Both the position numbers and the translations under genes were made by a program. Below, in pieces: positions 7,186 through 16,293 of a stretch of DNA of 46,703 nucleotides. The DNA lies in contig CAMDWA010000014.1 of NCBI GenBank assembly GCA_945877855.1, positions 1 to 46,703 on the forward strand, read 5' to 3'. This DNA is from Thermoflexus hugenholtzii JAD2. Its GTDB lineage: Bacteria > Chloroflexota > Anaerolineae > J036 > Brachytrichaceae. Position 1 is the first letter of the stretch. Each line of letters opens with the position of its first letter. The notes beneath the pieces were generated by a model. The model was not told the origin of the DNA and searched no databases. It was given only the letters and a program-made list of their open reading frames with translations.

Positions 7186-10100
7186 ATGGCCTTCAACGAA
7201 AATACACGGGTAAAAGTCCCAGCAATCTTGCACTTAACCCGCTTAGGATATCGCTACATCCCATTAAAAGATCATGCATGGGATACAAACACCAATATTT
7301 TTGGCGCTATTTTTGCCGATGCCATCTCGCGGCTTAACCCAGACCTTACCAACGACGATATTTCAAGATTGCTTTCCGATCTTGCCATCCTCTTAGACTA
7401 TGATGACCTTGGGCAAGCGTTTTATCAAAGATTAACCACCCCATCAGGCATCAAACTGATTGACTTTAAAAATTTTGCAAACAATACCTTTCATGTCGTT
7501 ACCGAGCTAACCTATAAAAATGGGGATGACGAATTTAGACCCGACATCACCTTGCTGATAAACGGGCTGCCTTTGATCTTTATTGAGGTGAAAAAGCCAA
7601 ACAACCGAGATGGCATTTTGGCCGAGCGTGAGCGCATTAACACCCGCTTTAAAAACAAGAAATTTAAAAAATTTATCAACATCTCACAAATTTTGGTCTT
7701 TTCCAACAACATGGAATATGACACCCATGCCATTGAACCACTTCAAGGGGCTTTTTACGCCACGACAGCCTATGGTGATGTAAATTTCAATTATTTTAGG
7801 GAAGAACACACGTTAAACCTAACCCAACTGCTGGCAGCAGAGGACGACGCGCTCGAAAATGCAGTGCTGCGTGACAACAACCTCAGCAGCATTAAACATT
7901 CACCCGAATTCATCACCAATAAGCAGCCCCACACCCCAACCAACCGCCTCTTAACCTCGCTTTTTTGCAAGGCGCGGTTGGCCTTTTGGCTGAAATATAG
8001 CTTGGCCTATGTCAAAGGCGAAAAAAGCCTCGAAAAGCATATTATGCGTTACCCACAATTTTTTGCCACCCAAGCCATCGAGCAAAAAATTGCGGCGGGG
8101 GTCAAGAAAGGCATCATTTGGCACACCCAAGGCAGCGGCAAAACTGCGCTCACGTTTTACAATACCCACTACCTCACCGATGTCTTTCAGCGCAACAATA
8201 TCATCCCAAAATTCTATTTCATTGTAGATCGGCTCGACTTGCTTATTCAAGCCACCAGCGAGTTTCGCGCACGCGGGCTAAAAGTGCATAGCGTCAACTC
8301 TAAAAACGAGTTGATTAAGCATTTCAAATCGCAGCAGGGCATTCACAACTTGTCGGGCGAGCGTGAGATTACAGTCGTCAACATCCAAAAATTCAAAGAG
8401 GACAACGACGTCATCAATCCGCAAGATTATGATTTGAATGTGCAACGGGTGTATTTTCTGGATGAAGTGCATCGCAGCTATAACCCCACCGGCAGTTTTC
8501 TTGCCAATTTGTTTCGCTCTGACCGCAATGCCATCCTAATCGGGTTAACCGGCACGCCCTTGATCGGCGATGCAGGCAGTTCGCGGGCCATTTTTGGCGA
8601 CTATATCCACAAATATTATTACAACGCCTCGATTGCCGATGGTTACACCTTGCGCCTGATCCGCGAGGGCATCGAAACCAAATACAAACTCTTGATGGCA
8701 CAGGCGCTGAAAGAGGTGGAGATTTTGAAGGGCGATGCCGACAAGCGCGTGGTGTATGCCCACGATAAATTTGTCGAGCCGATGCTCGATTATGTGGTCG
8801 AAGACTTTGTCAACAGCCGCAACCGCCTCAACGATCATTCAATTGCCGGCATGGTAGTATGCGACAGTTCTGAACAAGCCAACACCTTGTTTAAAATTTT
8901 TGTCAACAAATATAGCCCCAGTCAGCATGTGCTTGAGCCAGTGGCAAAATTTAACGCCCTCAAAGAACCGGCGCCCATTTACCAAGCCTATACCCAGCGC
9001 CACCACAATTTGGTCGCCACCCTCATTTTATACGATGTGGGCAGTGTGGAGGAACGCAAGCAGGAGATTGAAGATTTTAAAGCTGGCAAAATTGATTTGC
9101 TCTTTGTCTACAACATGCTGCTCACCGGCTTCGATGCCAAACGGCTGAAAAAGCTCTACATTGGGCGGCTGGTCAAAGACCATAATTTGCTGCAAACCCT
9201 CACCCGCGTCAATCGGCCTTACAAAAACTTTCGCTATGGCTATGTGGTGGATTTTGCCGATATTCGCCAAGCGTTTGATGCCACCAACAAGGCTTATTTT
9301 GACGAGTTGCAAGCCGAACTCGGCGACGAGCGCCAACATTACGCCAATTTGTTCAAATCGAAAGACGAAATTGAAAACGAAATTGCCGAAATCAGCGAAA
9401 AGCTCTTTGAATTTGACCTAAACAACGCCGAGATTTTCTCGCAACAGATCAGCCAAATTGAAGACCGCAGCGCCGTGCTGGCGCTAAAAAAGGTGCTGGA
9501 AAATGCGCGTGATCTTTACAATCTGATTCGCTTGTTTAATCATGATGAGTTGCTCAACCGGCTTGACTTTAAAAAGCTGACCCAGTTGCTCAACGAAACC
9601 AGCCGCCATTTAGAGCTGCTCAACCTGCGCGAATCGCTACAAAACAACGCCGACAGCACCAACTTGCTCAATGCCGCGCTCGAAAATGTGGTGTTTATGT
9701 TTCGCAAGGTCTCAGAAGCCGAGATGGTGATTGCCGACCAACTTAAAGAAACCCTGCGCAAGACCCGCGAGGCGCTGAGCAGCAATTTTGACCAAGCCGA
9801 CCCGCAATTTGTCAGCCTGTATGACGAACTAAAACGCATGTTTGAAAAGAAAAACCTAGACGAAATTAGCCAAGACGAAATGCGGCAAAATATTCAATCG
9901 TTGCAAGACATTCACAGCAAGATCAACGAGCTAAACCGCAAAAATACCAACCTGAAAGCCAAGTATCACAACGACGAAAAATATACCCGTGTGCACAAAC
10001 GCATGGTTGAACGACAATATAGCCAACGCGAAAGCGACATTTATAACACCCTGACAGGCATTAAAACCCAAGTAGATGAGCGTATATTAATGAACAAATC

Positions 10101-10263
10101 TTTGCTCAACAATGAGGATTACTTTAATCGCTTAATACAAAAAATGGTCGTTGAAAATTTTGAAAAAACCAAAGTAGAACTAACACCCGATTCGGCCCGT
10201 TTTGTCAATGGCCTGATCGTGAAAGAATATATGCGTGAATATCAAGGGGTGCGAGCATGGTGA
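7186..10263 (+). CDS. hsdR: Type I restriction enzyme, restriction/translocase subunit HsdR
   Basis: A 1025-residue HsdR of normal length. The N-terminal PD-(D/E)XK nuclease shows RPDI with D120, then IFIEVKKPN with E134 and K136. The superfamily 2 motor follows, with Walker A GSGKT at 316-320, DEVH at 426-429 and TGTPL from about residue 455. A helical, charged C-terminal region would bind the HsdM/S core. It translocates DNA with ATP and cuts away from unmodified sites. It opens an R-M-S operon and overlaps hsdM by 7 bases. All catalytic motifs are intact, so it is predicted active. Confidence 0.95.
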   Translation: MAFNENTRVKVPAILHLTRLGYRYIPLKDHAWDTNTNIFGAIFADAISRLNPDLTNDDISRLLSDLAILLDYDDLGQAFYQRLTTPSGIKLIDFKNFANNTFHVVTELTYKNGDDEFRPDITLLINGLPLIFIEVKKPNNRDGILAERERINTRFKNKKFKKFINISQILVFSNNMEYDTHAIEPLQGAFYATTAYGDVNFNYFREEHTLNLTQLLAAEDDALENAVLRDNNLSSIKHSPEFITNKQPHTPTNRLLTSLFCKARLAFWLKYSLAYVKGEKSLEKHIMRYPQFFATQAIEQKIAAGVKKGIIWHTQGSGKTALTFYNTHYLTDVFQRNNIIPKFYFIVDRLDLLIQATSEFRARGLKVHSVNSKNELIKHFKSQQGIHNLSGEREITVVNIQKFKEDNDVINPQDYDLNVQRVYFLDEVHRSYNPTGSFLANLFRSDRNAILIGLTGTPLIGDAGSSRAIFGDYIHKYYYNASIADGYTLRLIREGIETKYKLLMAQALKEVEILKGDADKRVVYAHDKFVEPMLDYVVEDFVNSRNRLNDHSIAGMVVCDSSEQANTLFKIFVNKYSPSQHVLEPVAKFNALKEPAPIYQAYTQRHHNLVATLILYDVGSVEERKQEIEDFKAGKIDLLFVYNMLLTGFDAKRLKKLYIGRLVKDHNLLQTLTRVNRPYKNFRYGYVVDFADIRQAFDATNKAYFDELQAELGDERQHYANLFKSKDEIENEIAEISEKLFEFDLNNAEIFSQQISQIEDRSAVLALKKVLENARDLYNLIRLFNHDELLNRLDFKKLTQLLNETSRHLELLNLRESLQNNADSTNLLNAALENVVFMFRKVSEAEMVIADQLKETLRKTREALSSNFDQADPQFVSLYDELKRMFEKKNLDEISQDEMRQNIQSLQDIHSKINELNRKNTNLKAKYHNDEKYTRVHKRMVERQYSQRESDIYNTLTGIKTQVDERILMNKSLLNNEDYFNRLIQKMVVENFEKTKVELTPDSARFVNGLIVKEYMREYQGVRAW

Positions 10264-11882
10264 CCCAACAATTTATCAGCCAAACCAAAGAGTTGATTGA
10301 TGGCCTCAAGGCCATTTGCGCCAATTATGGCTTGGGCAACGATGGCAACGAATACAAAATCATCAGCCAAGCGTTTTTGTATAAGTTTATGAACGATAAG
10401 TTTGGCTACGAGGTCAAAAAACTCGATGCGCGGCTGGGCCAAGCCGCCAATTGGGAGGCCGAGGTCGCCAGCTATAGCAATGACGATTATGAGATGTTGC
10501 TGATGAAGCTGCCGCCCGATAGCGCCCACCTATACCCGCGTCATTTTCTATCGCAGTTGTTCCAGCGCCAAAACGATGAAGAATTTGCCAAATATTTCGA
10601 CGACACCCTGCGTGATATCGCCCACACCAACAACGATATCTTTTCAGTCAAGACCGATAGCGGCGCAAAGGTGCAACTGTTTGACGAACTGAGCAATTAC
10701 ATCACCGACCGCTCGAAACGTGATGCCTTTTGCCGCGCCCTCATCAACCAACTGGTCAAATTCAGCTTCGAGGCCATCTTTCAATTGAAATTTGACTTTT
10801 TCGCCACCATTTTCGAATACCTGATCAAGGATTACAACAAAGACGGCGGCGGCAAATATGCCGAATATTACACCCCACACGCCGTCGCCAATATCATGGC
10901 AAAAATTTTGGTGGCGGGGCCGGTCGCCAATGTCACGGTCTATGACCCAGCGGCGGGGTCGGGGTCGTTGTTGATGAGCTTGGCACACCAGATCGGTGAA
11001 GAACGCTGCACCATTTATTCGCAAGATATTTCGCAAAAATCGAGCGGCATGTTGCGGCTCAACCTGATTTTGAACAATTTGGTGCATTCCATCCAAAACA
11101 TCATTCAGGGCAACACCTTGTCGCACCCCTATCACCGCGAGGGCGAACAACTCAAGACCTTTGATTTTGTGGTGTCGAACCCACCCTTTAAGCTCGATTT
11201 TAGCGATTTTAGAGACGCACTCGACAGCAAAGCCAACCACGAACGTTTTTTTGCCGGGCTGCCCAATGTGCCGAATAAAGACAAAGACAAAATGGCGATT
11301 TATCTGGTCTTTATCCAACACATCATTTATTCGCTTGCGCCCAATGGCAAAGCCGCCATTGTCGTGCCGACTGGTTTCCTCACCGCCCAAAGCGGCATCG
11401 AGAAAAAAATCCGTGAAAAGCTGGTCAACGACAAAATGCTACGCGGGGTGGTCGCCATGCCGAGCAATATCTTCGCCACCACCGGAACCAATGTCTCGGT
11501 ATTGTTTCTCGACAAAGCCAACACCGAGGGCGGGATTGTGCTGATGGATGCCTCGAAATTGGGGGAAACGGTCAAGGACGGCAAAAACCAAAAGACCTTG
11601 CTCAGCCCCGCTGAAGAACAGCACATTATTAACACGTTTAACCAACGCAATGTGGTGGATGAATTTTCGGTGGTGTTGTCGTATGAACAAATTGCCGAAA
11701 AGAATTTTTCGTTTAGCGCCGGGCAATATTTTGATGTGAGGGTTGAATATGTTGACCTTACGCCGGAACAGTTTAACGCGAAGATGGCAGGATTTAGGCA
11801 AAATCTTGATGCGCTTTTTAACAAAAGCAGAAATATTACTGAAGAGATCATGGAAAAGACGATCAGCTTGAAATATGAGTAA
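10257..11882 (+). CDS. hsdM: Type I restriction-modification DNA methyltransferase subunit HsdM
   Basis: A 541-residue N6-adenine methyltransferase subunit. After a helical N-terminal domain comes YYTPHAVANIM, the AdoMet-binding DPAAGSGSLL from residue 230, and the catalytic NPPF from residue 308. These are the motif order and sequences of type I HsdM proteins. With HsdS it methylates the host recognition site. The ATG lies inside the last codons of hsdR, and its own 3' end overlaps hsdS by 8 bases, so R, M and S are translationally coupled. Confidence 0.95.
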   Translation: MVTQQFISQTKELIDGLKAICANYGLGNDGNEYKIISQAFLYKFMNDKFGYEVKKLDARLGQAANWEAEVASYSNDDYEMLLMKLPPDSAHLYPRHFLSQLFQRQNDEEFAKYFDDTLRDIAHTNNDIFSVKTDSGAKVQLFDELSNYITDRSKRDAFCRALINQLVKFSFEAIFQLKFDFFATIFEYLIKDYNKDGGGKYAEYYTPHAVANIMAKILVAGPVANVTVYDPAAGSGSLLMSLAHQIGEERCTIYSQDISQKSSGMLRLNLILNNLVHSIQNIIQGNTLSHPYHREGEQLKTFDFVVSNPPFKLDFSDFRDALDSKANHERFFAGLPNVPNKDKDKMAIYLVFIQHIIYSLAPNGKAAIVVPTGFLTAQSGIEKKIREKLVNDKMLRGVVAMPSNIFATTGTNVSVLFLDKANTEGGIVLMDASKLGETVKDGKNQKTLLSPAEEQHIINTFNQRNVVDEFSVVLSYEQIAEKNFSFSAGQYFDVRVEYVDLTPEQFNAKMAGFRQNLDALFNKSRNITEEIMEKTISLKYE

Positions 11883-13158
11883 ATTCAACAAGTGCTTATT
11901 GAAAGATATTGCAGTATCTCAGACTGGCCCTTTTGGGAGCCAATTACATGAAGAGGACTATGTTCAAAACGGCACACCAATTGTAACGGTCGAACATTTG
12001 GGGGAAATCGGTTTTTATTTACATAATCTGCCTATGGTTAGCGATAAAGATAAAGCTAGGCTTTCCAAATATACACTAAACGAAGGAGATATTGTATTTA
12101 GCCGTGTGGGTTCAATTGATAAATGCACTTATGTGTCTAAAAAAGAAGAAGGTTGGTTGTTTTCAGGAAGATGTCTGAGAGTTAGAATTAATGAGAAGGC
12201 TGATGCAAAGTTCATAAGTTATTATTTTCGCCAGAAGCATTTTAAATCAATGATGCTGAACATATCAGTTGGAGCAACCATGCCATCACTGAATACAACC
12301 TTGATGGACAATATCCCGCTTTACTTGCCTTCTAAAGATGAACAACAAAAAATCGCCTCCGTCCTCTCTGCCCTCGATGCCAAAATCGAACTCAACCAGC
12401 GCATCAACGCCGAACTAGAGGCGATGGCAAAAACGATCTACGATTACTGGTTTGTGCAGTTCGATTTCCCCGACGAACACGGCAAACCCTACAAAAGCAG
12501 CGGCGGCAAAATGGTCTGGAGCGAGGCGCTCAAGCGTGAGGTTCCGGCTGGGTGGGAGGTAAAAGAATTAGGGGAGGCATTAAAAACAAGTTTAGGCGGA
12601 ACACCATCAACCCACAATAAAGTCTTCTGGGAAAATGCTTCTATCCCTTGGCTAAATTCCGGTGACATAGCTAATTTCCCTGTTATTCGCCCCAGCAGTC
12701 ACATTTCTCAACAAGGGGTAGATAATTCCGCGGCGACATTACTTCCTAAAGGTAGTGTTGTCATTTCTGTTGTTCGTTATATACGCCCTTCAATCATCGC
12801 TTTTGACGCATGCACAAACCAATCAGTCGTTGGCATTCGTGAATCTGAAGAACTAAAAAACGCTTTTATTTACCCATTTTTGGTAAATGAGGTTCCAAGA
12901 TTGATGCAATTAAGAACAGGTGCTCAGCAACCACACATCAACAAAGAAATTGTTGATGCTACAAATGTGTGCATCCCTGAAAAAAATGTGCTAAAAAAAT
13001 ATTACAAACTTAATGAGCCTATTTACAAGCAAATTATCAATTTAGCTTTTGAATCCCAAACCTTCACCGAACTCCGAGACTGGCTATTGCCTATGCTGAT
13101 GAACGGGCAAGTGACGGTGAAGACCCAAGACGACATCGGCAACCCCAATGCCTCCTAA
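11875..13158 (+). CDS. hsdS: Type I restriction-modification specificity subunit HsdS
   Basis: A 427-residue specificity subunit with two target-recognition domains (TRD1 about residues 1-155, TRD2 about 225-395), each followed by a conserved helical spacer. The first spacer contains DEQQKIASVLSALDAKIE and the C-terminal one FTELRDWLLPMLMNGQV, which keep the two half-sites at fixed distance. Base composition is mosaic. The TRD segments (about 11880-12340 and 12575-13055) are AT-rich, whereas the spacers (about 12341-12560 and 13056-13158) have the GC-rich codon use of hsdM. This suggests TRD exchange on a resident scaffold. The target sequence cannot be predicted. Confidence 0.93.
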   Translation: MSKFNKCLLKDIAVSQTGPFGSQLHEEDYVQNGTPIVTVEHLGEIGFYLHNLPMVSDKDKARLSKYTLNEGDIVFSRVGSIDKCTYVSKKEEGWLFSGRCLRVRINEKADAKFISYYFRQKHFKSMMLNISVGATMPSLNTTLMDNIPLYLPSKDEQQKIASVLSALDAKIELNQRINAELEAMAKTIYDYWFVQFDFPDEHGKPYKSSGGKMVWSEALKREVPAGWEVKELGEALKTSLGGTPSTHNKVFWENASIPWLNSGDIANFPVIRPSSHISQQGVDNSAATLLPKGSVVISVVRYIRPSIIAFDACTNQSVVGIRESEELKNAFIYPFLVNEVPRLMQLRTGAQQPHINKEIVDATNVCIPEKNVLKKYYKLNEPIYKQIINLAFESQTFTELRDWLLPMLMNGQVTVKTQDDIGNPNAS

Positions 13159-13170
13159 AGACCCTGATTG

Positions 13171-13453
13171 TGCCGGATTCTGTGGTTTGTGCGTTTTACA
13201 ACTGTAAATTTTACAAAAAGCATCCTGAGCGGCGGTCTGGCATGAAAACGAAAGGGTGGATAGATCGTAACTGCCAGACCGAAGTCGAAGGATCGCGCTT
13301 TATGGGTGGCTTTTATCATTAGCATAGAGCGCCATCCTTCGACTTCGGTCGGCAGTTTGGCTTTTACTTTGACACAAATCACACGCCGACCTCCGCTCAG
13401 GATGCTTTTTGTAAAATTTACGCTTTGAAATTTGTAAACCACAGAATCCGGCA
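13171..13453. mobile_element. Nested palindromic MITE-like element behind the hsd operon
   Basis: Outer arms 13171-13188 and 13436-13453 are perfect 18-base inverted repeats. The next arms, 13205-13232 and 13393-13420, are perfect over 28 bases and include gcatcctgagcgg. An inner pair at 13271-13293 and 13334-13355 (ccgaagtcgaaggat) matches with one extra base. The core words catcctgagc and gaagtcgaaggat occur in widespread bacterial interspersed repeats as I recall them. There is no coding capacity. It is probably a non-autonomous mobile element or large folded repeat; no clear target-site duplication was seen. Confidence 0.75.
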
Positions 13454-13535
13454 GAACGCGTAAAGGCTTCCCATGACGGCTTAAAATCAAAATGTAGATT
13501 AAAGATTAAGAACTTGATTAAGGCCATTCAGCGAC

Positions 13536-13616
13536 AATAAATGATTGATTGAACCGCTTAGCGGTCAGCCACATGCCATCTGCCGCACCCACACGAAGAT
13601 TAATCCATCATTTATT
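13536..13616. repeat. Short inverted-repeat element, second in the post-hsd cluster
   Basis: Positions 13536-13550 (aataaatgattgatt) and 13602-13616 are reverse complements at 14 of 15 positions. A small palindrome ccgcttagcgg lies at 13554-13564 inside it. No reading frame of interest. It sits between two larger palindromic elements, so the 697-base hsdS-to-hydrolase gap is almost entirely repeat structure. Confidence 0.65.
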
Positions 13617-13621
13617 TCTAA

Positions 13622-13779
13622 GGCTGTTCAAAAGTCAGCACTTCACTTAACCCGTCATCTCCGCGAAAGCGGAGATCCATAACGAGGCCAGTCAAAAATG
13701 CGGCAAACCAGTCAAACGACGCCTGTCTGGTTATAGATTCCCGCTTTCGCGAGAATGACGAGACGACGTTTGAACAGCC
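13622..13779. mobile_element. MITE-like element with terminal inverted repeats and gcgaaagcgg cores
   Basis: Ends 13622-13636 and 13765-13779 (ggctgttcaaaagtc type) are inverted repeats with one mismatch. Inner arms 13653-13683 and 13729-13760 are near-complementary, and each holds its own small palindrome, ccgcgaaagcgg and cccgctttcgcg. The cgtcat...gcgaaagcgg...atcc core is a word I recognise from interspersed repeats in many bacteria. It encodes nothing and is probably a non-autonomous element. Confidence 0.72.
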
Positions 13780-13825
13780 CTGTCATTTATTTCAGCACAA
13801 CAGCCTAAATTTGGGCAATGCCAAA

Positions 13826-13858
13826 ACCAACCCCCAATCCCTAATCCCCCAATCCTCA
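13826..13858. repeat. Short C-rich degenerate heptamer run
   Basis: The sequence reads roughly as ccaatcc, ctaatcc, cccaatcc, tcactcc, that is 7-8 base units on a C-rich theme just beyond the 3' end of the serine hydrolase. It resembles the other heptamer spacers in this window but is short and slightly out of phase, so the call is tentative. Confidence 0.4.
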
Positions 13859-15100
13859 CTCCACCATCGCCTGATACGCCAAGGTCTGAAAATCTTTATC
13901 CAAGAAATCGACCCCAATCATGAACTGGGCCATCATCACCCCGATCACTTCTTCTTGCGGGTCAACCCAATAATGGGTGCGAGCGGCCCCCGCCCAGCCA
14001 TATTCGCCCACCGAGCCGGGTAAGCCCGACTCAGCCACATTCAACAACACCCGCGACCCCAGCCCAAAACCATAACCAGCCCGCGGAATGCCGCTAATTT
14101 CAAACGGCAACAGCTTGGCGGGCAAATGGTTCATGTGCATAAAGTCGATGGTCTTGGGGGCCAGCAACCGCACACTGTCTAATTTGCCGCGATTCAGCAA
14201 CATTTGGGCAAAACGCATATAGTCGGCGGCGGTTGAAAACAAGCCATGCCCACCACGGGCAAAATGTGGGGCGTTGTGCGATGGGTATGTCGCCTCGACC
14301 TCCTGTCGCCCATTCTTACCGGCCATCCATGCCGCCAAAATATCGCTAAATTTATTTTGGGCAATATCGGGGTGTCCATACATCGCCGCCAGCCGATGGC
14401 GTTTGTCGGCTGGAACCTGAAACGCGGTATCGACCATGCCTAGCGGGTCAAAAAAACGGGTCTGCAAAAAATCTTGCAGCGCTTGCCCCGAAATAACCTC
14501 GATCAAGTGCGCCAAGACATCAATCGACATGCTGTAATGCCATTTTGTGCCGGGCTGAAACGCCAACGGAAAACGCGCTAGCTCGGCAATAACCTGCTGA
14601 AGGGTCGATTGTCCATCCCCCATCAGATTGGCCTGTCGATATTGTTCGCCAACCGGCGAATCTTCGAGAAAATTGTAGGTCAGCCCCGCGGTATGGGTAA
14701 ATAAATCGCCAACCGTGATCGGGCGAATCGGCGCGACTTCTTTCCATCCGGCGCTGGTGTCATTCACCAACACCTTTACTTTGCCAAAAGCGGGCAAAAA
14801 TTTGGCGAGCGGGTCGGCCAATTGAAAACGCCCTTCTTCGTGCAAAAGCATGAGGGCGGTGCAAATAATGGGCTTGGTCATCGAATAGATGCGAAAAATG
14901 GCATCTAACCCCATCGGCACCTTATTTTCTCGGTCTTGCCAGCCCACTTTGTCAAAATAAATCACCTGTCCGCGTCGCGCTAACATGGTGACAATACCGG
15001 CGTAGCCAGCGTTATCTACATATGATTGCATTACCGGCTTAATCCGTTCGAGGCGTTTGGCGCTAAAGCCAAACGCATTGGGAGATTGAAGATTGATCAT
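13856..15100 (-). CDS. Serine hydrolase of the beta-lactamase/EstB esterase family
   Basis: A 414-residue protein of the class C beta-lactamase-like fold. The SxxK nucleophile motif SMTK starts at S73 (K76). A tyrosine motif (WHYSMS) occupies the usual YxN position, and GGHGLFSTAADYMRFAQML matches the conserved C-terminal helix region of the family. There is no signal peptide, so it is likely a cytoplasmic esterase, lactonase or peptidase rather than a resistance enzyme. The substrate is unknown. It is transcribed leftward, convergent with the hsd operon; the gap between holds palindromic repeats. Confidence 0.82.
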   Translation of the reverse strand: MINLQSPNAFGFSAKRLERIKPVMQSYVDNAGYAGIVTMLARRGQVIYFDKVGWQDRENKVPMGLDAIFRIYSMTKPIICTALMLLHEEGRFQLADPLAKFLPAFGKVKVLVNDTSAGWKEVAPIRPITVGDLFTHTAGLTYNFLEDSPVGEQYRQANLMGDGQSTLQQVIAELARFPLAFQPGTKWHYSMSIDVLAHLIEVISGQALQDFLQTRFFDPLGMVDTAFQVPADKRHRLAAMYGHPDIAQNKFSDILAAWMAGKNGRQEVEATYPSHNAPHFARGGHGLFSTAADYMRFAQMLLNRGKLDSVRLLAPKTIDFMHMNHLPAKLLPFEISGIPRAGYGFGLGSRVLLNVAESGLPGSVGEYGWAGAARTHYWVDPQEEVIGVMMAQFMIGVDFLDKDFQTLAYQAMVE

Positions 15101-15112
15101 TTTAATTATTTA

Positions 15113-15240
15113 GGACTTACGCTCATAAAAACATTTCACCACAAAGAACACAAAGATCACAAAGATAAGTTAGGATTTTTGATATAAATCTTTGAGTTCT
15201 GTGTGTTCTTTGTGGCAAAAATAAAGCCTTGCGTAAATCC
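15113..15240. repeat. Inverted-repeat element with nonamer units between mvaD and the serine hydrolase
   Basis: The ends ggacttacgc (15113-15122) and gcgtaaatcc (15231-15240) are imperfect inverted repeats. Inside, 15140-15166 is three phased nonamers (cacaaagaa, cacaaagat, cacaaagat). The far side carries the complement (atctttgag, ttctgtgtg, ttctttgtgg). The spacer therefore folds into one long imperfect hairpin. It resembles the repeat at 5679-5812 in its caaag theme and could be a MITE or a long-lived structural spacer. Confidence 0.7.
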
Positions 15241-15245
15241 CATTA

Positions 15246-16220
15246 TTATGCTTCGGCCTTGGCAGCCCCGCCAACACCGCTTACCAACACATCATTGACA
15301 CCATTGAGGCCACGCAACACCGTTATCACCTGCTCAGCGGCAGCCGCTTCGCAAATGCAATGAATATTGGGGCCTGCATCAATGGTAAAAGCCACCGGCA
15401 CCCCCTGCCCACGCAATTCACGCACCGCATGCATCACTGCCAACGACCCCGGCAATAAATACATCAGCGAGGGTTGTGAGGTCATCATGACCCCGTGCAT
15501 CATCAAGGCATCCTGCTCCATCACCTCTGCCAACAGCGCAAAATCACGCGCAAGCACCGCCTTTTGGCACAGCTCAAAACGGCGCTGGGTGTCGGCCACC
15601 CGTGCCATTTGCAAGGGCGAGGTCGGCGCAAGCGCATGGCCTTCGGTGCTGCCTGTTTTTTTATGCCCAGTCGAAACCACCCCAATCACATCCACTAAAT
15701 CCCAATGCGCTGGTGGGGCAATACTGTAAGCATGGGCCTCTTGCCACGCCACAAACCCACCGGGCACACTGCGGCTAGCACTGCCACTGCCCTGTCGCGC
15801 CAATGCCGACAATTCGGCCTCACTCTTGTTCAATTTTAGGGCTGCGCAAGCCGCCATCGTCAGCGCCGCAAAGGCGCTGGCCGATGACGCGATCCCCGCG
15901 CCCATCGGAAAATTATTGGTCGATATCACGCGCGCCGCTGGGCGTGGGCTGGCAGCGGCAAAATGAGCGCTTCGCCAAATCAAATCAAGGTGCTGACTCA
16001 CGCGCTGCGCGGCACTTGGGGCCGCCTGCTGTTCGTCAATCATCACCTCATCGTGCTTGCCCATCGGGTCAAACATCACTTCGGTAGTGCTAAACAAGGC
16101 TTGCAAATTAAATGAGATCGAAGGGTTGACTGGCAACCGTAATGCGTCATCACGATTGCCCCAATATTTAATTAACGCAATGTTGCTACAGGCAGTGCCA
16201 ATGGCCGAATTTGTCATCAT
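15246..16220 (-). CDS. mvaD: Mevalonate-pathway decarboxylase (diphosphomevalonate or phosphomevalonate decarboxylase), GHMP family
   Basis: A 324-residue GHMP-superfamily decarboxylase of the MvaD family. It opens with NIALIKYWGNRDDALRLP, has the nucleotide loop around PMGAGIASSASAFAAL and the GSGSASRSVPGGFV motif, and retains the catalytic aspartate in FTIDAGPN. It makes isopentenyl diphosphate or isopentenyl phosphate from a phosphorylated mevalonate. Classical enzymes read KYWGK where this one reads KYWGN. Some Chloroflexota use a phosphomevalonate decarboxylase plus isopentenyl phosphate kinase, so the substrate is open. The ATG at 16217 is an equally possible start. Confidence 0.85.
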   Translation of the reverse strand: MMTNSAIGTACSNIALIKYWGNRDDALRLPVNPSISFNLQALFSTTEVMFDPMGKHDEVMIDEQQAAPSAAQRVSQHLDLIWRSAHFAAASPRPAARVISTNNFPMGAGIASSASAFAALTMAACAALKLNKSEAELSALARQGSGSASRSVPGGFVAWQEAHAYSIAPPAHWDLVDVIGVVSTGHKKTGSTEGHALAPTSPLQMARVADTQRRFELCQKAVLARDFALLAEVMEQDALMMHGVMMTSQPSLMYLLPGSLAVMHAVRELRGQGVPVAFTIDAGPNIHCICEAAAAEQVITVLRGLNGVNDVLVSGVGGAAKAEA

Positions 16221-16228
16221 AAGTTCAC

Positions 16229-16234
16229 ATTATC
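16229..16234 (-). promoter_or_regulatory. Candidate -10 element for a leaderless mvaD transcript
   Basis: Read on the minus strand, TGATAAT ends 8 bases before the mvaD ATG at 16220, and no ribosome binding site lies between. The 73-base gap to the divergent amidase start must carry both promoters if each gene has its own. No clear element was found for the amidase. Confidence 0.35.
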
Positions 16235-16293
16235 ACCCAAGAAATACGATCTACAATTACATGATTCATTCTCTAAGAATCAAATCAGCCATT

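Noticed and set aside
13155-13527. Two overlapping minus-strand reading frames of 75 and 111 residues after hsdS
   Set aside because: They read through the nested palindromic element, have no recognisable domain and mirror its inverted arms, so they are by-products of the repeat.
13856-15100. Antibiotic-resistance beta-lactamase
   Set aside because: There is no signal peptide and the sequence pattern fits the broad EstB/serine hydrolase group, so a resistance role is not supported.
16057-16293. Amidase start 79 codons further upstream
   Set aside because: That stretch lies over the divergent mvaD gene, and the residues do not resemble an amidase N-terminus. The ATG at 16294 fits the family.
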